64,000 bases of DNA from Phocoena phocoena (GCF_963924675.1 NC_089226.1:50175124-50239123); one strand, 5' to 3'. Positions 44,401 to 56,420 are shown, counted from the stretch's first letter. The notes: generated by a model not told the origin, from the sequence alone. Program-made: numbers and translations.

Positions 44401-45335
44401 GCTATGGAACCACATAATGATCCTGTTTCCTCCACTGAAGACTAGAGAAGGAGAGAACTTGCACTCTTCTGATTGCAAAGAGTGAAGGGGCATTGTATTT
44501 TCTGGGACAGGTTTTAAATTAAGGTCAATTAAATGTGAGAATAAGAAATATATGCTAATTGACCTATGTTACTGAGGTACAAATTAGGAAGTTAACCTTG
44601 GGTTTACTTCTTACTAATGGCACAGAGGTAGTTTGGTTTCTTGGAGTGGGATCCCTGCAAACAGATCCTGAGATGGAGAGTTGTGGGTAGAGGTTGATTG
44701 AGGAGGACTCCTGGGAGATACATCTGTAGGGAAGTGAGGAAGTCGAGACTGAGTGGAAGGAGAAGGAAGCCATCACTCTCAGCTGATCTTACAGAAAGTT
44801 CTGGAGTTGGGATTGCATTTCAGACTGGACTCAAATTGAAGGAAGTGGGGTGGGGGGGGTGGGGTCTGGCCTTTGTATCCTTCCATCAACCAGTCACTGG
44901 TCTCCAGTGCACTTGGGAGAGGACGTGACCTGGGGCAAGGCAGTGTCCTTCAGCTGTGGGCAATGCTTGGTGAGGGGTCCATCTGTCAGCCATCAGCAGA
45001 CAGTAGATTCAGCAGCTGAGGGATGGGTTCCTCAGCCCCCCAGAGAGGATCTGGGCAGAGCATCACGGTATCCACTATGTCTGGCTTCTACTACAAGATT
45101 AACTGTAATAAAGAGATTTCAACTCAAGGGCCAACATTGATGGATTAGCAGTCTCGGGAGTACTTGTTCGAAGGGTTCTAGGCTCGTCTGAGCTCAGTGG
45201 AAAGAGTGTGGGGATTGATTAGTGATGTCTGTAGGACAGTGCGGGCGTGATGCTATGTTTCTTTTTGGACTTAATGGTGGTGTAGGTTGACTACGACACA
45301 CAGTTTGCTGGGACCATCCTGGTTTATGCTTATGT
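44400..45335. other. Unassigned sequence, possible old repeat at 44640-44830
   Basis: The stretch gggatccctgcaaacagatcctgagatgg to about 44830 looks like a widespread old mammalian element I cannot name. The frames 44698-44928 and 44850-45140 overlap each other and show no domain. Confidence 0.35.
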
Positions 45336-45347
45336 TTCCAGGGTAAT

Positions 45348-45477
45348 TTTTTGTTTTTTTTTTTCTGGCCACACCACACAGCTTATGGGATCTTAGTTCC
45401 CCAAGCAGGGAATGAACCCCGGGCCCACTGGAGTGAAGGCGCTGAGTCCTAACCATTAGACAGCTAGGGAATACCCA
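45348..45477 (-). mobile_element. Short older tRNA-derived SINE
   Basis: Poly(T), then gggatcttagttccccaagcaggg and a degraded 5' end. Flanking ttccagggtaat and ttccaggttaat form the duplication. Confidence 0.85.
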
Positions 45478-45969
45478 TTCCAGGTTAATAATTAATAAAT
45501 GTTACCTTTTATTCTCACAAACATCTTCCTCCACAAGGTTGGTTTTATGGTTATCCTAAGAAAGAGATTCTTCTCAATTTTGCTATTCTTGCCTCTCTCT
45601 TCTGAAAAGTATTCCTTTCTCTCTCTGGGCTCCATTTGGGACAAGTGGCCTTGTATCCTCGTGCATTGAGGGTTTCAAAGAAGACTGGCAGACAGAGTTT
45701 TCTTTAGCTACTTCTGCTTCTAGCTTAGCAACACAAATCTCTCTTGAGGCATAGGTGCAAACACCCCTGGAAACCTTCCTAGAATGGGCAAGGAGGAGGT
45801 GGAGTGTGGAGATGTGAGACAAAGTACAGAGAAGATAAAACAGGCTGCAAACATAGAAAATTATTCTGCCAATGTTAAAGCAGAATTTTGCAGATACAAC
45901 CACTGTCTGGCCTGGGTGAACGTGTGTTGACCCTACATTTAAAATGAGAGACTCAAGTCTGGAGGGGAA

Positions 45970-46100
45970 TGTAGAAATCATCTATCCATTTCACAGAAGG
46001 GCAGCAGGCAAAGGCTACACTCTAGGTACTTGTAGAGCAGGGATCAGGACCCCAGTTCCTTAAGCCTCCCTGGCTAGTACTACTTCCACTGGACCAAATT
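45970..46100 (+). mobile_element. MIR-like fragment
   Basis: The blocks catttcacagaagggcagcaggc, gcagggatcaggaccccagttcc and tacttccactggacca follow MIR order. Diverged. Confidence 0.6.
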
Positions 46101-46384
46101 CCATTCTCCAAGGAGAAAAAACAGGGTCAGTAGCAGTGACAACAACACGGAGGCAGCGATTTGGCCTGGGATAAAAGAGAACGACTGCTCTCAGACCTGG
46201 GATGACTTGGCAGAGGGGCTGGCGAGAAAACTGCTATATGCAAGAGCATCGGCATTATTTTTCCTGTGTAAACAGAGCATGACATCATGTTGGGGGCCAG
46301 AGTCTTCTCTGGTGCCAGGAAAGTGACAAATGCTAGAAACTGCTACCAGGAACAAGGCAGTTTGCCACACGCCATGGAACACAA

Positions 46385-47005
46385 AGATAAATAAGCTCCT
46401 CTGCTCAGAAATCTCCAATGGTTCTCTCCATTTTCCTGAGATCAAATCTAAGCTCCTTTACACAACTTCTGAGGCACGCTTTCCAATTTTTTGTCCCTCT
46501 AATCCCTGCCTCACACCCCGCATTCCAGCCACATAGTACTGTTTAAACTATCCTGACGCCACCCTGCAGTTTTCTACCTCCATGCCCTGGCTCATGAAGA
46601 CTTCTCTGTAGGATGCCTTACCCTGTTTTTGAAAAAAAAAAAAATCTATCAAAACTCTCCTTAAACTGTATGGTCCAACTCAATGGCTTCTCTATGAAAC
46701 CTTCTCCAAACTTGCCATACACAGCAAATCACACCCTCTTGTGTGCTCCAGTGATGATCTGCTTGTGCCTCCTGAGGACAGCAGCATGTCTGTGCCATTT
46801 CTCCAGGCCCAGAGCATGGTGTCTCTAGGATACAGCAGATGCTCCTCAAATGTCTGCCTATTGAATAAATAAATGACATGACTGTCAGACTCAAAGAGAT
46901 CCTTGGGAACATGTCTGTCTTCTCAGGACCAGGACTTATGTATGTATCCCTGGTACTTAGGATGGTGCCTAGCACATAGTAGGTCCCATTAGATATTTAT
47001 CAAAT
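46385..47005 (+). mobile_element. L2 LINE 3' region, sense
   Basis: Long L2 match: ctctgctcagaaatctccaatgg, gagatcaaatctaagctcc, gcattccagccacatagt, tgccctggctcatgaagac. The 3' tail signal appears twice (46790-46880 and 46905-47005), suggesting two copies or an internal duplication. Confidence 0.78.
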
Positions 47006-47059
47006 GACAGAGACAGACAAGTACACAAATAGGTGATTCATGGAAGTCTGAGTTTGGGG

Positions 47060-47275
47060 ATAGGAAATTTAGATTTGAAGCTAAACACTGTCAGCACCAG
47101 CTGTTAGACCTTCAGCAAGCTGCCTAAGCTCTGTGAGTTTAGGCGTCGTCAGTGAAAGGGGGACGATATTAACTAGCTGAAAGGGTTACTGTGAGGATTA
47201 AATGAATATTATGTGAACGTACCCAGGACTGATTCCAGTGTAAGGTGAGAGCTCAATAAATGCTTGATGAGTGGA
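47060..47275 (-). mobile_element. MIR SINE, antisense
   Basis: Contains ttagaccttcagcaagctgcctaagctc, gggttactgtgaggattaaatgaa and gagctcaataaatgcttg, a nearly whole antisense MIR. Confidence 0.82.
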
Positions 47276-47299
47276 TGGACAGATGAATAAAGAAGTCCC

Positions 47300-48435
47300 A
47301 TAGAAGAGATAAAGGTAAAGTATCAGGGAAGCATGAGGGAGGGAGATATGACAACCTGAGTTGGTAACAGAGACGTGGAAGGGCTTTTTGAGAGAGAGGT
47401 TAACATTGAATGTGGATTTTGCAGGCAGACTAGGATCTTCAGAAAGTGCAATGGAATTAGTGACACCCTAGTTCTACCTTATAGAAATCTATTCTAATCT
47501 ATTTTCTGCTGCCCCAAATGCTATGGCCAACAAAAGCCACTTTTGTAGTAATGAGGAACGACCAAACATAATATAGCAAAACTAGCCCTAGGCAGGGCAG
47601 TCTAAATCTAGATTCTCTTTCTATAAAAGTGATCTTGAAGGGCTGGGGGAGGGGGATTGAAAGATAGGTGTGGTGTCCTAAGACTCCAAAGCTCCCCCTT
47701 AACTCATTTCCTACTCCATGCGGTCAGGAAGTGCTTTCTGGAAAGAACAGGCAGGTTTAATGCAATTATGTGCTATTGGCCCTCCCCAGCGTGGCCATGT
47801 GCTTGGCAACTCCAGCTGGCCTCACACAAGAGAAAGCAAACTTCAGCTGCCCCCCGGGCCATTGTTTTAGCACTCCTCAGAGAAGTGTTCCTGCGGCTGA
47901 TCGGAGCTGCTTAAGCTGTCTAATTGAATGAATTCAACCTCATATAATAGGATCTAGGTCTTTAAGCATTTCTGTCTGGCACACCGGATATTGGACTGGG
48001 GGCTGCTCAAGTTACCCAGCCTCCCTGAGGCCCTGGGTCTCCCTGGTGCCTGCACTTGTCACATTTTGGTGTAAACATTTTCTTGGGCTCAGAGCAGCCT
48101 TCTGCTCTGCTCTGATAGAACTGGTCCACATTGATTCAAGAGGAGTAAGATATCAGGTATTTGAATGAAATCCGAACAAAAGAAGATTCCGCCTGGAGGG
48201 TCTGTTGTGATTTTCCTCATTTCCAGGGAAAGGAGGGGGCACAATTGCTCTTTGGAAATCAAGCCCTTCAGCTCCATCCTGTACTCCTCTGTATGGGCCT
48301 GCTGCAGACTGGCCGGGTGACTGAGCAGGCGCTGAATGAACTGTAATGACAGAGAAGGCGATGGAAAAGCAGGTCCATCTTCTTCAGCCTTGCTCTCTGC
48401 CAATCCATCCTTCATTCTCACACCTAAGTGAGATT
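47300..48435. other. Unique sequence; candidate conserved block
   Basis: Repeat-poor DNA. The segment 47700-47960 keeps a high-complexity, balanced composition and homeodomain-like taattg motifs. No gene recognised. The minus-strand 110-codon frame at 48089-48421 has no domain. Confidence 0.4.
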
Positions 48436-48439
48436 TCTT

Positions 48440-48785
48440 TTTGTTTTTTTATGTATAATTTACAGACACAGACTTGACACATTTTAAGTGTACAGTTCCA
48501 TGAGTTTTGACAGGCACACACATCCATGTAAACAACACCTCAATGAAGATACACGTTTCTGTCACCACAGAAAGATCCCTTGTGCCCCCCTTCAGGCAAT
48601 CCCTTCCCCCACAGGCAGCCACTGTTCTGATTTCCAGCACCATAAATTAGTTTTCCTGTTCTACAATTTCATATAAATGGAATCATACCATATGCATACC
48701 TTTACAGCTGGCTTATTGGGTCCAACATAATGTTTTTGAGATTCATCCATCTTGTTGCATCAGTAGCTTGTAATTTTTTATTTTT
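48440..48785 (-). mobile_element. Ancient L1 3'UTR, antisense
   Basis: Minus-strand L1M 3'UTR: atgtataatttacagac, ttttaagtgtacagttcc, gccactgttctgatttcc, gtccaacataatgtttttgag. Confidence 0.8.
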
Positions 48786-48799
48786 TTAATTAAAAAGTT

Positions 48800-48886
48800 T
48801 TATTTATTCATAGCAGCACTATTTACAATAGCCGAGACATGGAAGCAACCTAAATGTCCATCAACAGATGAGTGGATAAAGATGTG

Positions 48887-48935
<49 letters not shown>

Positions 48936-49405
48936 AAATGGAATATTACTCAGCTATAAAAAAGAATGAAATAATGCCATTTGTAGCAACGTGGATGGAC
49001 CTAGAGATTATTGTACTAAGTGAAGTAAGTCAGACAAATACAAATATCATATGATTATCGCTTATACGTGGAATGTAAAATAATGATAAAAATGAACTTA
49101 TTTACAAAACAGAAATAAACTCACAGACATAGAAAACAAACTTATGGTTACCAAAGGGGATAGTGGAGGATAGGGGGAGATAAATTAGGAGTTTGGAATT
49201 AACATATACATACTACTTTATATAAAATATATAAACAAAAACGACCTACTGTATAGCATAGGAAACTACACTCAATATCTTATAATAACCTATAATGGAA
49301 AAGAATCTGAAAAAGAATATATATATGTATAACTGAATCACTTTGCTGTACACTTGAAACTAATACAACAATGTAAATTAACTATACTTCACTAAAAAAC
49401 TATAA
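48800..49405 (+). mobile_element. L1 LINE 3' end, sense
   Basis: Very end of ORF2 and 3'UTR, 5'-truncated, ending in gtaaattaactatacttcac. It contains a TA microsatellite at the L1 tatatataca motif. Confidence 0.93.
48888..48934. repeat. (TA)n microsatellite inside L1
   Basis: About 23 TA units at exactly the place where other L1 copies here have a short tatatatacaatgg. Confidence 0.97.
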
Positions 49406-49409
49406 GACA

Positions 49410-49590
49410 GTTAAAAAATTTATTTTATTGACGAGTAGGTGCTGTACAATATTATAAAACTTACAGGTATATAATATAGTGATTCAGAATTTTTAAAGTT
49501 TGTACTCCATTTATAGTTATTATAAAATATTGGCTATATTCTGTGTTGTGAACTATGTACCGTTTTATTACTTAATAGTATTCCATTGCA
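49410..49590 (-). mobile_element. L1 3'UTR end, antisense
   Basis: The reverse complement of an L1 3' tail (aatttattttattgacgagtagg, gatttag-like spacer, attataaaatattggctatattctg). It directly follows the sense L1 end, giving a tail-to-tail pair. Confidence 0.82.
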
Positions 49591-49740
49591 TATATATATA
49601 TATATATATATATACTCCATATTCAACAGAATACTCTGTCTCAGTCTCTCTCTATATATATATAATTAAAATATATACACTATATGTAAATAATTATATA
49701 TAAAAACATATATACTATGCTATATATGTATAAAATAATT
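49589..49740. repeat. TA-rich tract
   Basis: TA units at 49590-49614, ctctctctata at 49648-49664 and further AT-rich repeats to about 49735. Confidence 0.93.
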
Positions 49741-49744
49741 TTTC

Positions 49745-50095
49745 TAAAATAAAGAACTGACCATTCTTGGTGCCTAGAGCCCTTCATCAGTCCCCCATTG
49801 CTTATGTAATAATGCCCAAACTTTTTAGGATGGCATTCAGGTCTCTCTCCTTTGACCATGGCCTCATCCCCTGCCAATTCCACCTATGCAAACCATATTC
49901 CATGTACACATTTCACAGTTCTGCTAATACATTCTGTCTCCTACCACTGTGTATTCTGACCTGGCTGTGTCCTCACCTGAAATGTTCTTTGCTCTTCCCC
50001 CCATGGCAGTTTTCATCCCAGACTTCAAGCCTGTGTGAAGCCTTCCCTCACCTCTGACCTCTGTGTGGCCATGACCCCTTATACATCCCACAGTT
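49745..50095 (+). mobile_element. L2 LINE 3' region, sense
   Basis: Good L2 series: cagtcccccattgctta, aggatggcattcaggtctctc, ctgtcctcacctgaaatgttctttgctc, caagcctgtgtgaagccttccctcacc. Confidence 0.82.
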
Positions 50096-50464
50096 ACAGA
50101 CTGGACATTGGGGTCCTCGAGAGTGAGATAGTGCATAAATTTTCTTGGCAGCCCTAGGGGCAGAACAGTGCTGTGCTCTGAGAAGAGAGGATTTTCGGAG
50201 AGCAAATTGATACTTTCATTGGCTGGGTAAGGGATTCGGTTGTTCAGCGTTATGCAGAACAGCTTTAACAGCCTGCATGAATCAGGGTCTCTTCACAGTC
50301 TGTGAAACTGGCTGGAAAATCAGGCGATGCAGGTGTACTACCTCACTGCTGACCCCATTGCTTCAGAGAGCTAGTGCCCATCTCTAGATCACTTTGGGGG
50401 GGCTCCTTCTCAAACTTTTGATATCGGAGAAGTTCTCAGTGGGAACTCAGCACACATGCATGCC

Positions 50465-50640
50465 ACTAATTTTTTGTTTTTGAGATATAATTCACATACC
50501 ATAAAAATTCACCCCTTTAAAATGTGAGGTTCAATGGTTTTTAGTATATTCACAAAGTTGTGTAACCATCACCACTATCTAATTCCAGAACATTTTATCA
50601 CCTCAGAAAGAAACCTCACTCCCATTAATACAGATCACTA
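50465..50640 (-). mobile_element. Ancient L1 3'UTR, antisense
   Basis: The block tgagatataattcacataccataaa through accatcaccactatctaattccag is the typical antisense L1M 3' end. Confidence 0.85.
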
Positions 50641-50872
50641 ATTTTAGACAAATGAAATAAAATGTTAAAAAATTAATTATGGACTATAGCATGAGAACAC
50701 AGCTTTAAAAATAAAAATATTTTGTATCAGTCAGAGGAGTGAAATCATATGCAGTTTTTCAGCAAGATGACTCTGTCTAGATCAGTAACAGATTGCTTCA
50801 GCTATAGGTCAGATTTTACAACTAGACAATATTTCTTTTTCCCTATGTATACCAATTAGAAGTTCTTACTCC

Positions 50873-51345
50873 TGTTGCCGAAACTCAGCCTCTGTTCACC
50901 CGTGAATAAAAGTGCGGAGACAGAGCTTTGGGTGAAGTAGAAAAGAGCAGCTTTTATTGTTTTGCCAGACAAAGGGGGCCACAGAGGGCTAATACCTTCA
51001 AGGCTATGTGTCCCACCCTGGAGCGGGTAGTGAGGAATCTTATAGTGTTCAAGGAGCAGGGTGACATCAGCTCAACAGCTGGACATTCTGATTGGCTGGT
51101 GGTGAGGTAATGGGGAGTCAGCATCATCAACCTCCTGGTTCCAACCCGTCTGGGGTCTACATGCTTGTGGGCAGCATACAGTTAACTTCTCCCACCTGGT
51201 GCGGCTTTCAGCATCTGCCTCTTAGGGTCCTTCTCGGTTATACACACAATCATAGGTTGTTGGGAATGACAGCAAATGTTTGGTGGTTTTCTTGGACAGT
51301 TCTGGATATTTGGATCAAATAAGGCATCTTGTCCATTCTACACCC
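50873..51345 (-). mobile_element. Retroviral solo LTR, antisense
   Basis: On the minus strand the element has a U3 region with a TATA-like ctataa (51045-51040), a poly(A) signal aataaa (50958-50953) about 85 bases downstream, and a U5 ending ggcaaca at 50873. No internal retroviral genes are attached on either side. The family is a cetartiodactyl ERV that I cannot name. The outer (U3) boundary near 51345 is approximate and no duplication was found. Confidence 0.72.
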
Positions 51346-51489
51346 AAAACCATGCTTCTTCCTTTTTCTGCTAGCAGAACAGTGATCTGTTTAGGTGTTG
51401 GACAAAGAGCCCTCCATCTCAGTAAGTGTAGATGCCTACGTGATCCATGGGTAAATTATGATCGTCCTAAACAAATCGTAAATTTCTTC

Positions 51490-51765
51490 CCATGGTCACT
51501 GAGTCGTTTAAGGATAAGCATGTAATCTGGTTTGGGGTAATGAGATGTTTTTCTGAGGAAGGATTCCCTTTCTGTATAAAATCATAAAGGCCATGAGGAA
51601 AAGTCCCTTTGCCCCTTTGGAATAGGGGTGTGATGGCTGGAAGTGGATCAGCCATTTTGCAACCATGAGGCTCCCACATAAGGATGAAAACAAACACATT
51701 AAGGAAGACGGAGCAGATAAAAGAGTTTGGGCTCATGGTGGTGCCAATGTGCAGCTGAAGCAGTG
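51490..51765 (-). mobile_element. Unassigned old mammalian repeat
   Basis: On the minus strand it shows atggttgcaaaatggctg, a motif also present in sense at 53545-53570 (atggttgtaagatggctg). The two may be copies of one family. Confidence 0.4.
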
Positions 51766-51785
51766 TCAGGATTTGCTCACATTAG

Positions 51786-51838
51786 GATCTCATTCTTTAG
51801 ATAGATAGATGAAGATCTCATTCTTTATCTGTCTATCT
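51786..51838. repeat. Direct plus inverted repeat
   Basis: The word gatctcattcttta occurs at 51786-51799 and 51814-51827. An agatagatagat / atctgtctatct pair (51799-51810, 51827-51838) folds back with one mismatch. Confidence 0.9.
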
Positions 51839-51839
51839 G

Positions 51840-53340
51840 GTTTTCTATGACCACCAGTCCGATTATAAAGACCAAGAAATTAAAAAGAGATTTCTAACTT
51901 AACATCCCACGAGATGTTACTTTTAATAAGCATAACATGCTTGAACATTTTAATTTGGGAGGTGGAGATGAATGGACTTCCAACTCCACTACTGGCTGCA
52001 TATGGCTCTAGAAAGTACTTTTTTATGCTCCATTGCAGTATGTTGATATAGTTTTGAAATATTTTTCAATAATGTGCCTTAATTATTTCTTGGATAAGTG
52101 AAGAAAACCATCACCTAAAAAGAAAAAAATATCAATCCTTAGGTAATCAAGTTGCTTTCTCCACAGTTTTATTCCTAAAAATCCTGTTACCTTATCCTCA
52201 ACATAAAGCAGTCTTGATATTTCAGCTCTAACATGATTAGTCCTGGCTATTCAGGATACTGAATATGTTGCTAAGATAAGGCACTTGAGAAGTACTCTTG
52301 ACATTGCTACAAATGCCCTTATTAGTATCATACTGTAATTGTTAAGTGTTATCATAGTGTAATTGTTTCTACTTGGAATAGAGTAATTGTGGAAAAGCTC
52401 CTATAGAATGACTTTTTAAGTTTAAAATTTTAATTTGTTATTAAAATAAATATGTGCATGGTTTAGAAAGAAAAGTATTAGAATTTTCTCCCCCATTATC
52501 CCTATTTCTGACTCTTACTTTAAACATTTTACAACTTTTGTTTTTCTTTCTATTTTTACCTACACGTTTCAAAATAATCTCATGTGGCAGGCATGGAGAT
52601 GCACTGCTCAGATTCCTCTTCAAGAAAGTATTCATTGCCCAGCTGCTGCAAGTACACTGAGCTGACAGCCTTCAGGTGTTAACGTGTTCAGACTTCTTGC
52701 TCTTCTAAGCTGAGGCCACCACGCTCTTCTGGAGGTGACTCCATCCGATGACTGGGCAAAGTGGTGATGCACAGGCCTAGCCATTTCTGACTGGTGTATT
52801 ACTCCTTTACTGAGTCATCTTTACTCCAAACGTCCCCTCCGGGCTTGCAGAGAATTTTGTCAGGTCCATGGAACTGTCTGAGGCCCTCCCAGCTGGATTC
52901 AGCTTCCTCTTTCCTTTCCTTTCACAGGTCTCAGATCTGCATTGTAGTCTGTAAGCTTTCCTTGTCCAATTCTACTTTCTCTCCCTCTTACCTTTCATAA
53001 GTGTTACCCCTCAAAAAACTGCTTGCCCTGAAAACTCTATTACTTATAGAACACTTACACCTTTTCCACCCGTGGGGTACTCCCCCTCTTCCCTTTCCCA
53101 GTCATCTCAGTACAGTGATAACACAGTTTGGTTAAATTTTCAATGATTATTCTATTATTATGTGAATATTGTTCACAGTTCCTCTACATTTTACTAAAAT
53201 TTCTTGTACAGCTTTTTGTTTTGCCTGAAGTTAATAATTGCCTTATTTTGGGGGGATTTAGCTTTCTATGTATATTTCACTTTATGTTTCCCTAAACACA
53301 TTAACAGAAGGAGAACACCTTCTTATAGAATTTAGAATGC
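51840..53340. other. Mostly unassigned sequence
   Basis: Bases 52385-52560 have a weak antisense L1 3'UTR look. Bases 52740-53050 may be an old unnamed element. No gene recognised. Confidence 0.35.
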
Positions 53341-53815
53341 TTTTGATTGCAAAGTAACACCATACCCAACTAAAAGTAGCCTAAAAAAATAGGTTTATTA
53401 TCTTACTCTTAAAGAAGTCTGGAGTCAGGGAGTTCTGGGGTTGGTTAACTCAGTGACATTATGATATCATTGAGGATTCAGGTGCTTTTCATATTTCTGC
53501 TCTGCCAACCTTAGCATGTTGATTTTTTAATTTTGAGGCTTGAATCCTCATGGTTGTAAGATGGCTGCTGCAGCTCCAAGTATCACATATATAACAAAGG
53601 CAGGAGGGAGGGCATTCCTTCCTCTCTCTTTCCTTTTTCTCCTTTTATCTCTTTTAAAAATATGTACGTGAGGAGGGACTTTCCTAGAATTCCAAGAGTA
53701 GATTTCTCTTAATGTCTCATTGGCTGAGATTGGCTCTCATGTCCCTGCTGTAGTTAAAGGGGACATGCAACTGTCTGTCATTTTCAGCCTCCACAGAGAG
53801 AGGTGCGCTCTGTCA
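53340..53815 (+). mobile_element. Unassigned old mammalian repeat
   Basis: Series caaagtaacaccatacccaac, ataggtttattatcttac, atggttgtaagatggctgctgcagctcc, ctcattggctgagattggctc. I recognise the pattern as interspersed but not the name. Confidence 0.45.
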
Positions 53816-53859
53816 GGTAAGAATAAGAATAAGGTTAGGATATTCAAAGCAGCAAGAGT

Positions 53860-54197
53860 GAGACTTCCCTGGTGGTGCAGTGGTTAAGAATCCACCTGCC
53901 AATGCAGGGGACATGGGTTCGAGCCCTGGTCCGAGATGATCCCACATGCCGCAGAGCAACTAAGCCCGTGCGCCACAACTACTGAGCTTGTGCTTTAGAG
54001 CCTGCGAGCCACAACTACTGAAGCCCGTGTGCCTAGAGCCCATGCTCTGCAGCAAGAGAAGCCACCGCCATGAGAAGCCCGCGCACCGCAAAGAAGAGTA
54101 GCCCCAGCTCACCGCAACTAGAGAAAGCCTGTGCACAGCAACAGAGACTCAACACAGCCAAAAATAAATAAATTAAATAAATAAATTTTAAAAAAGT
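53860..54197 (+). mobile_element. CHR-1-type long SINE
   Basis: A complete sense copy from the tRNA-like head to an aaataaat tail. Target-site duplication agcaagagt at 53851-53859 and 54198-54206. Confidence 0.95.
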
Positions 54198-54289
54198 AGC
54201 AAGAGTATCTGTTATCTCCTATCATCACTGTCAAATAAATAAGAAAATTGATCACTTCCACTGATTTTTCTTTGCAACATCCCCTCCTT

Positions 54290-55340
54290 CTCCAGGAATT
54301 CTCCATTTTCCTGTTCTAATTTAACTGATCGTCACCACCCAGCCTGCTATATGGCTGTGGTAGTACTTCTCTCTGTCACTATCCAGGTAATTCTCTTTGA
54401 CTCTATCCTGTGACGCATCCCCTGTTTTCTGGATACCATTTTCTTCTGTGTTTTTCATGGAGCACATTATTTAGTGGTCCCTTGAGAAAAGTTTCTTGAA
54501 AGGCAATTTCATAAGATATTGTATGTCTGAAAATGTTATCCTATCCTCATGCTTAATGAATCATTGGATTCGGTATAGAATTCTAACTAGGAAATAATTC
54601 CTTCTCAGATTTTTAAGGGCATTGCTCCATTTTTTTCAAGTTCTGGTGTTGTTAATCAGAGGTCTGATGTTGTTATCTTATTTTTATTTTTTGTACATCA
54701 CATTTATCTCTCTTTAGAGTCCTTTAATATTCTGAAAATGTATAATAATGTGCTTTGGTGTGGATCTTATCGTTGTTTACTAGGCATTTAGTAAATTCTT
54801 TTAATCTGGAAATACATATCCTTCAGTCCTACAATATTTACATGTTTTATTTCTTTGATAATATTTTCTACTCCATTTTATCTATTTTTTTCCCCCTGAA
54901 ATTCCTCTAGGCTTAATTTTGAACGTTTCTTGGACTTCTTATTCATCCTAGGAGATTTCCTTAACTTTATCTTCCGATCCTTTTATTGACTTTTAAAAAT
55001 GTATTACCACAAATTTCTAAGAGTGCTTTCTTATTTTTGATTTACTCCCTTCCTTTTTTTTGTAGCATCTAATTCTTGTTTCATCTAATTTCATCTAATT
55101 CTTGTTTCATCTTGCAATATTTTCTCTTATCTCTTTAATCATTAATCTTATTTTATCTCTGAATTATAATTTATATGGAACTTTTGCTCTTTGCATTGTT
55201 AGTTTCCTGTGGGATTATTCCCCCTAATTTTTTTGGGGGGGCTCTCTATTATCCATGTTGGAGGCATTGCCAAAATATTTGATGAACGCTGGATGTGAAT
55301 TTATATTTAAGATTGGATAGCTATTATAAAAAGCTTATTG
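54290..55340 (-). mobile_element. Ancient L1-lineage (HAL1/L1M) ORF1-region relic, antisense
   Basis: Blocks such as gaatcattggattcggtatagaattc, aaggcattgctcc, atgtgctttggtgtggatct and caatctggaaa-like follow the antisense ORF1 region of very old L1/HAL1. Strongly diverged. A 26-bp tandem duplication lies at 55066-55112. Confidence 0.55.
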
Positions 55341-56420
55341 AAAATCCACCCAGTCTTTTCTCTTCTGCTAGTAACCCTTCAGAGAAGACTACTCCAATTT
55401 CCTGACTCGGGAGTATGTGACCTGCTGCAAACATTCTAGAAACTGACTGGAAAATGAGGCTGAGGGTCATTATTCATTATTCATAATGTAGAATTTCATT
55501 TAATCCCTTTGTTTTCAGTAGGGTGTGTCATTGCTCACTCTACATTGTACATGGAATCCCCTATGCTAGAACCATTCTGGTTCAATCCCGTAGAAAATAA
55601 AATTCTTGTTTTCAACCAAGGGGCTATATGGAATGGGGGAGGGGATCTTGAATTCTAATTGCTTCTTATACAGGCTTTCAACCAATTCTCCTATTTTCCC
55701 TCTCCTCACGCTTACTTTCTCAAGTACTGAGGCTTTCCTGGGTTCTGTGGCTCAAATCAATTAGTTTCCAAATTTCTTCTTTTTTTTTATTTCTTTTTTT
55801 GCAGTGCTTATACAAATTATTATACTTACAGATGTGTTTATGCCAGCATGTATATTTTATATTTTCATTTATCTTGTTTACTATATATATTTATAATGTT
55901 TTTTACTATTTTTCTCACTAATTTAGTACTACAAAATTGCTTTGAAGCCATTGATCTGCTTTCATAAATTTGAGATATAGATGCAATATATTAATAATAA
56001 AATGGAAATGTAACCAACAAAAACTCTAATGTGTAAATTACATAAACTTGAGGTAAAAACCATATCTATTAACTGACTGATCATGTAGTTTAGCTGGAAC
56101 AAATGTATGCAGTCTTTGATATACATGTGCAACCATTAGGTTATGATTATAAAGAAAAACTGTGATTTCTTTGAAAGCCATGATTTCTTTTCTTGTGCTG
56201 TTGACTCCCTTATTTATTTATTAATAATTTATTTATTTATTATGGCCACAAAAATGTTCTATTTTATTATACCAATAATGATAATAATATTAAAAAACCC
56301 TGACATTAATAATAATAGTCACCATTTACCATGTTACATAGAGTAGATGTCAAGCACTGTATTAGGTGTTTACATTGTCTCACTTACATAATTTTTAATT
56401 TAAAATTTATAAAATATATG
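55340..56420. other. AT-rich sequence, no gene seen
   Basis: May contain further decay of the preceding L1 relic (55360-55560). No coding or named repeat otherwise. Confidence 0.4.

Noticed and set aside
47657..47914. 85-codon plus-strand frame in a repeat-free region
   Set aside because: No homologous family recognised and no exon boundaries. Treated as a possible non-coding conserved block instead.
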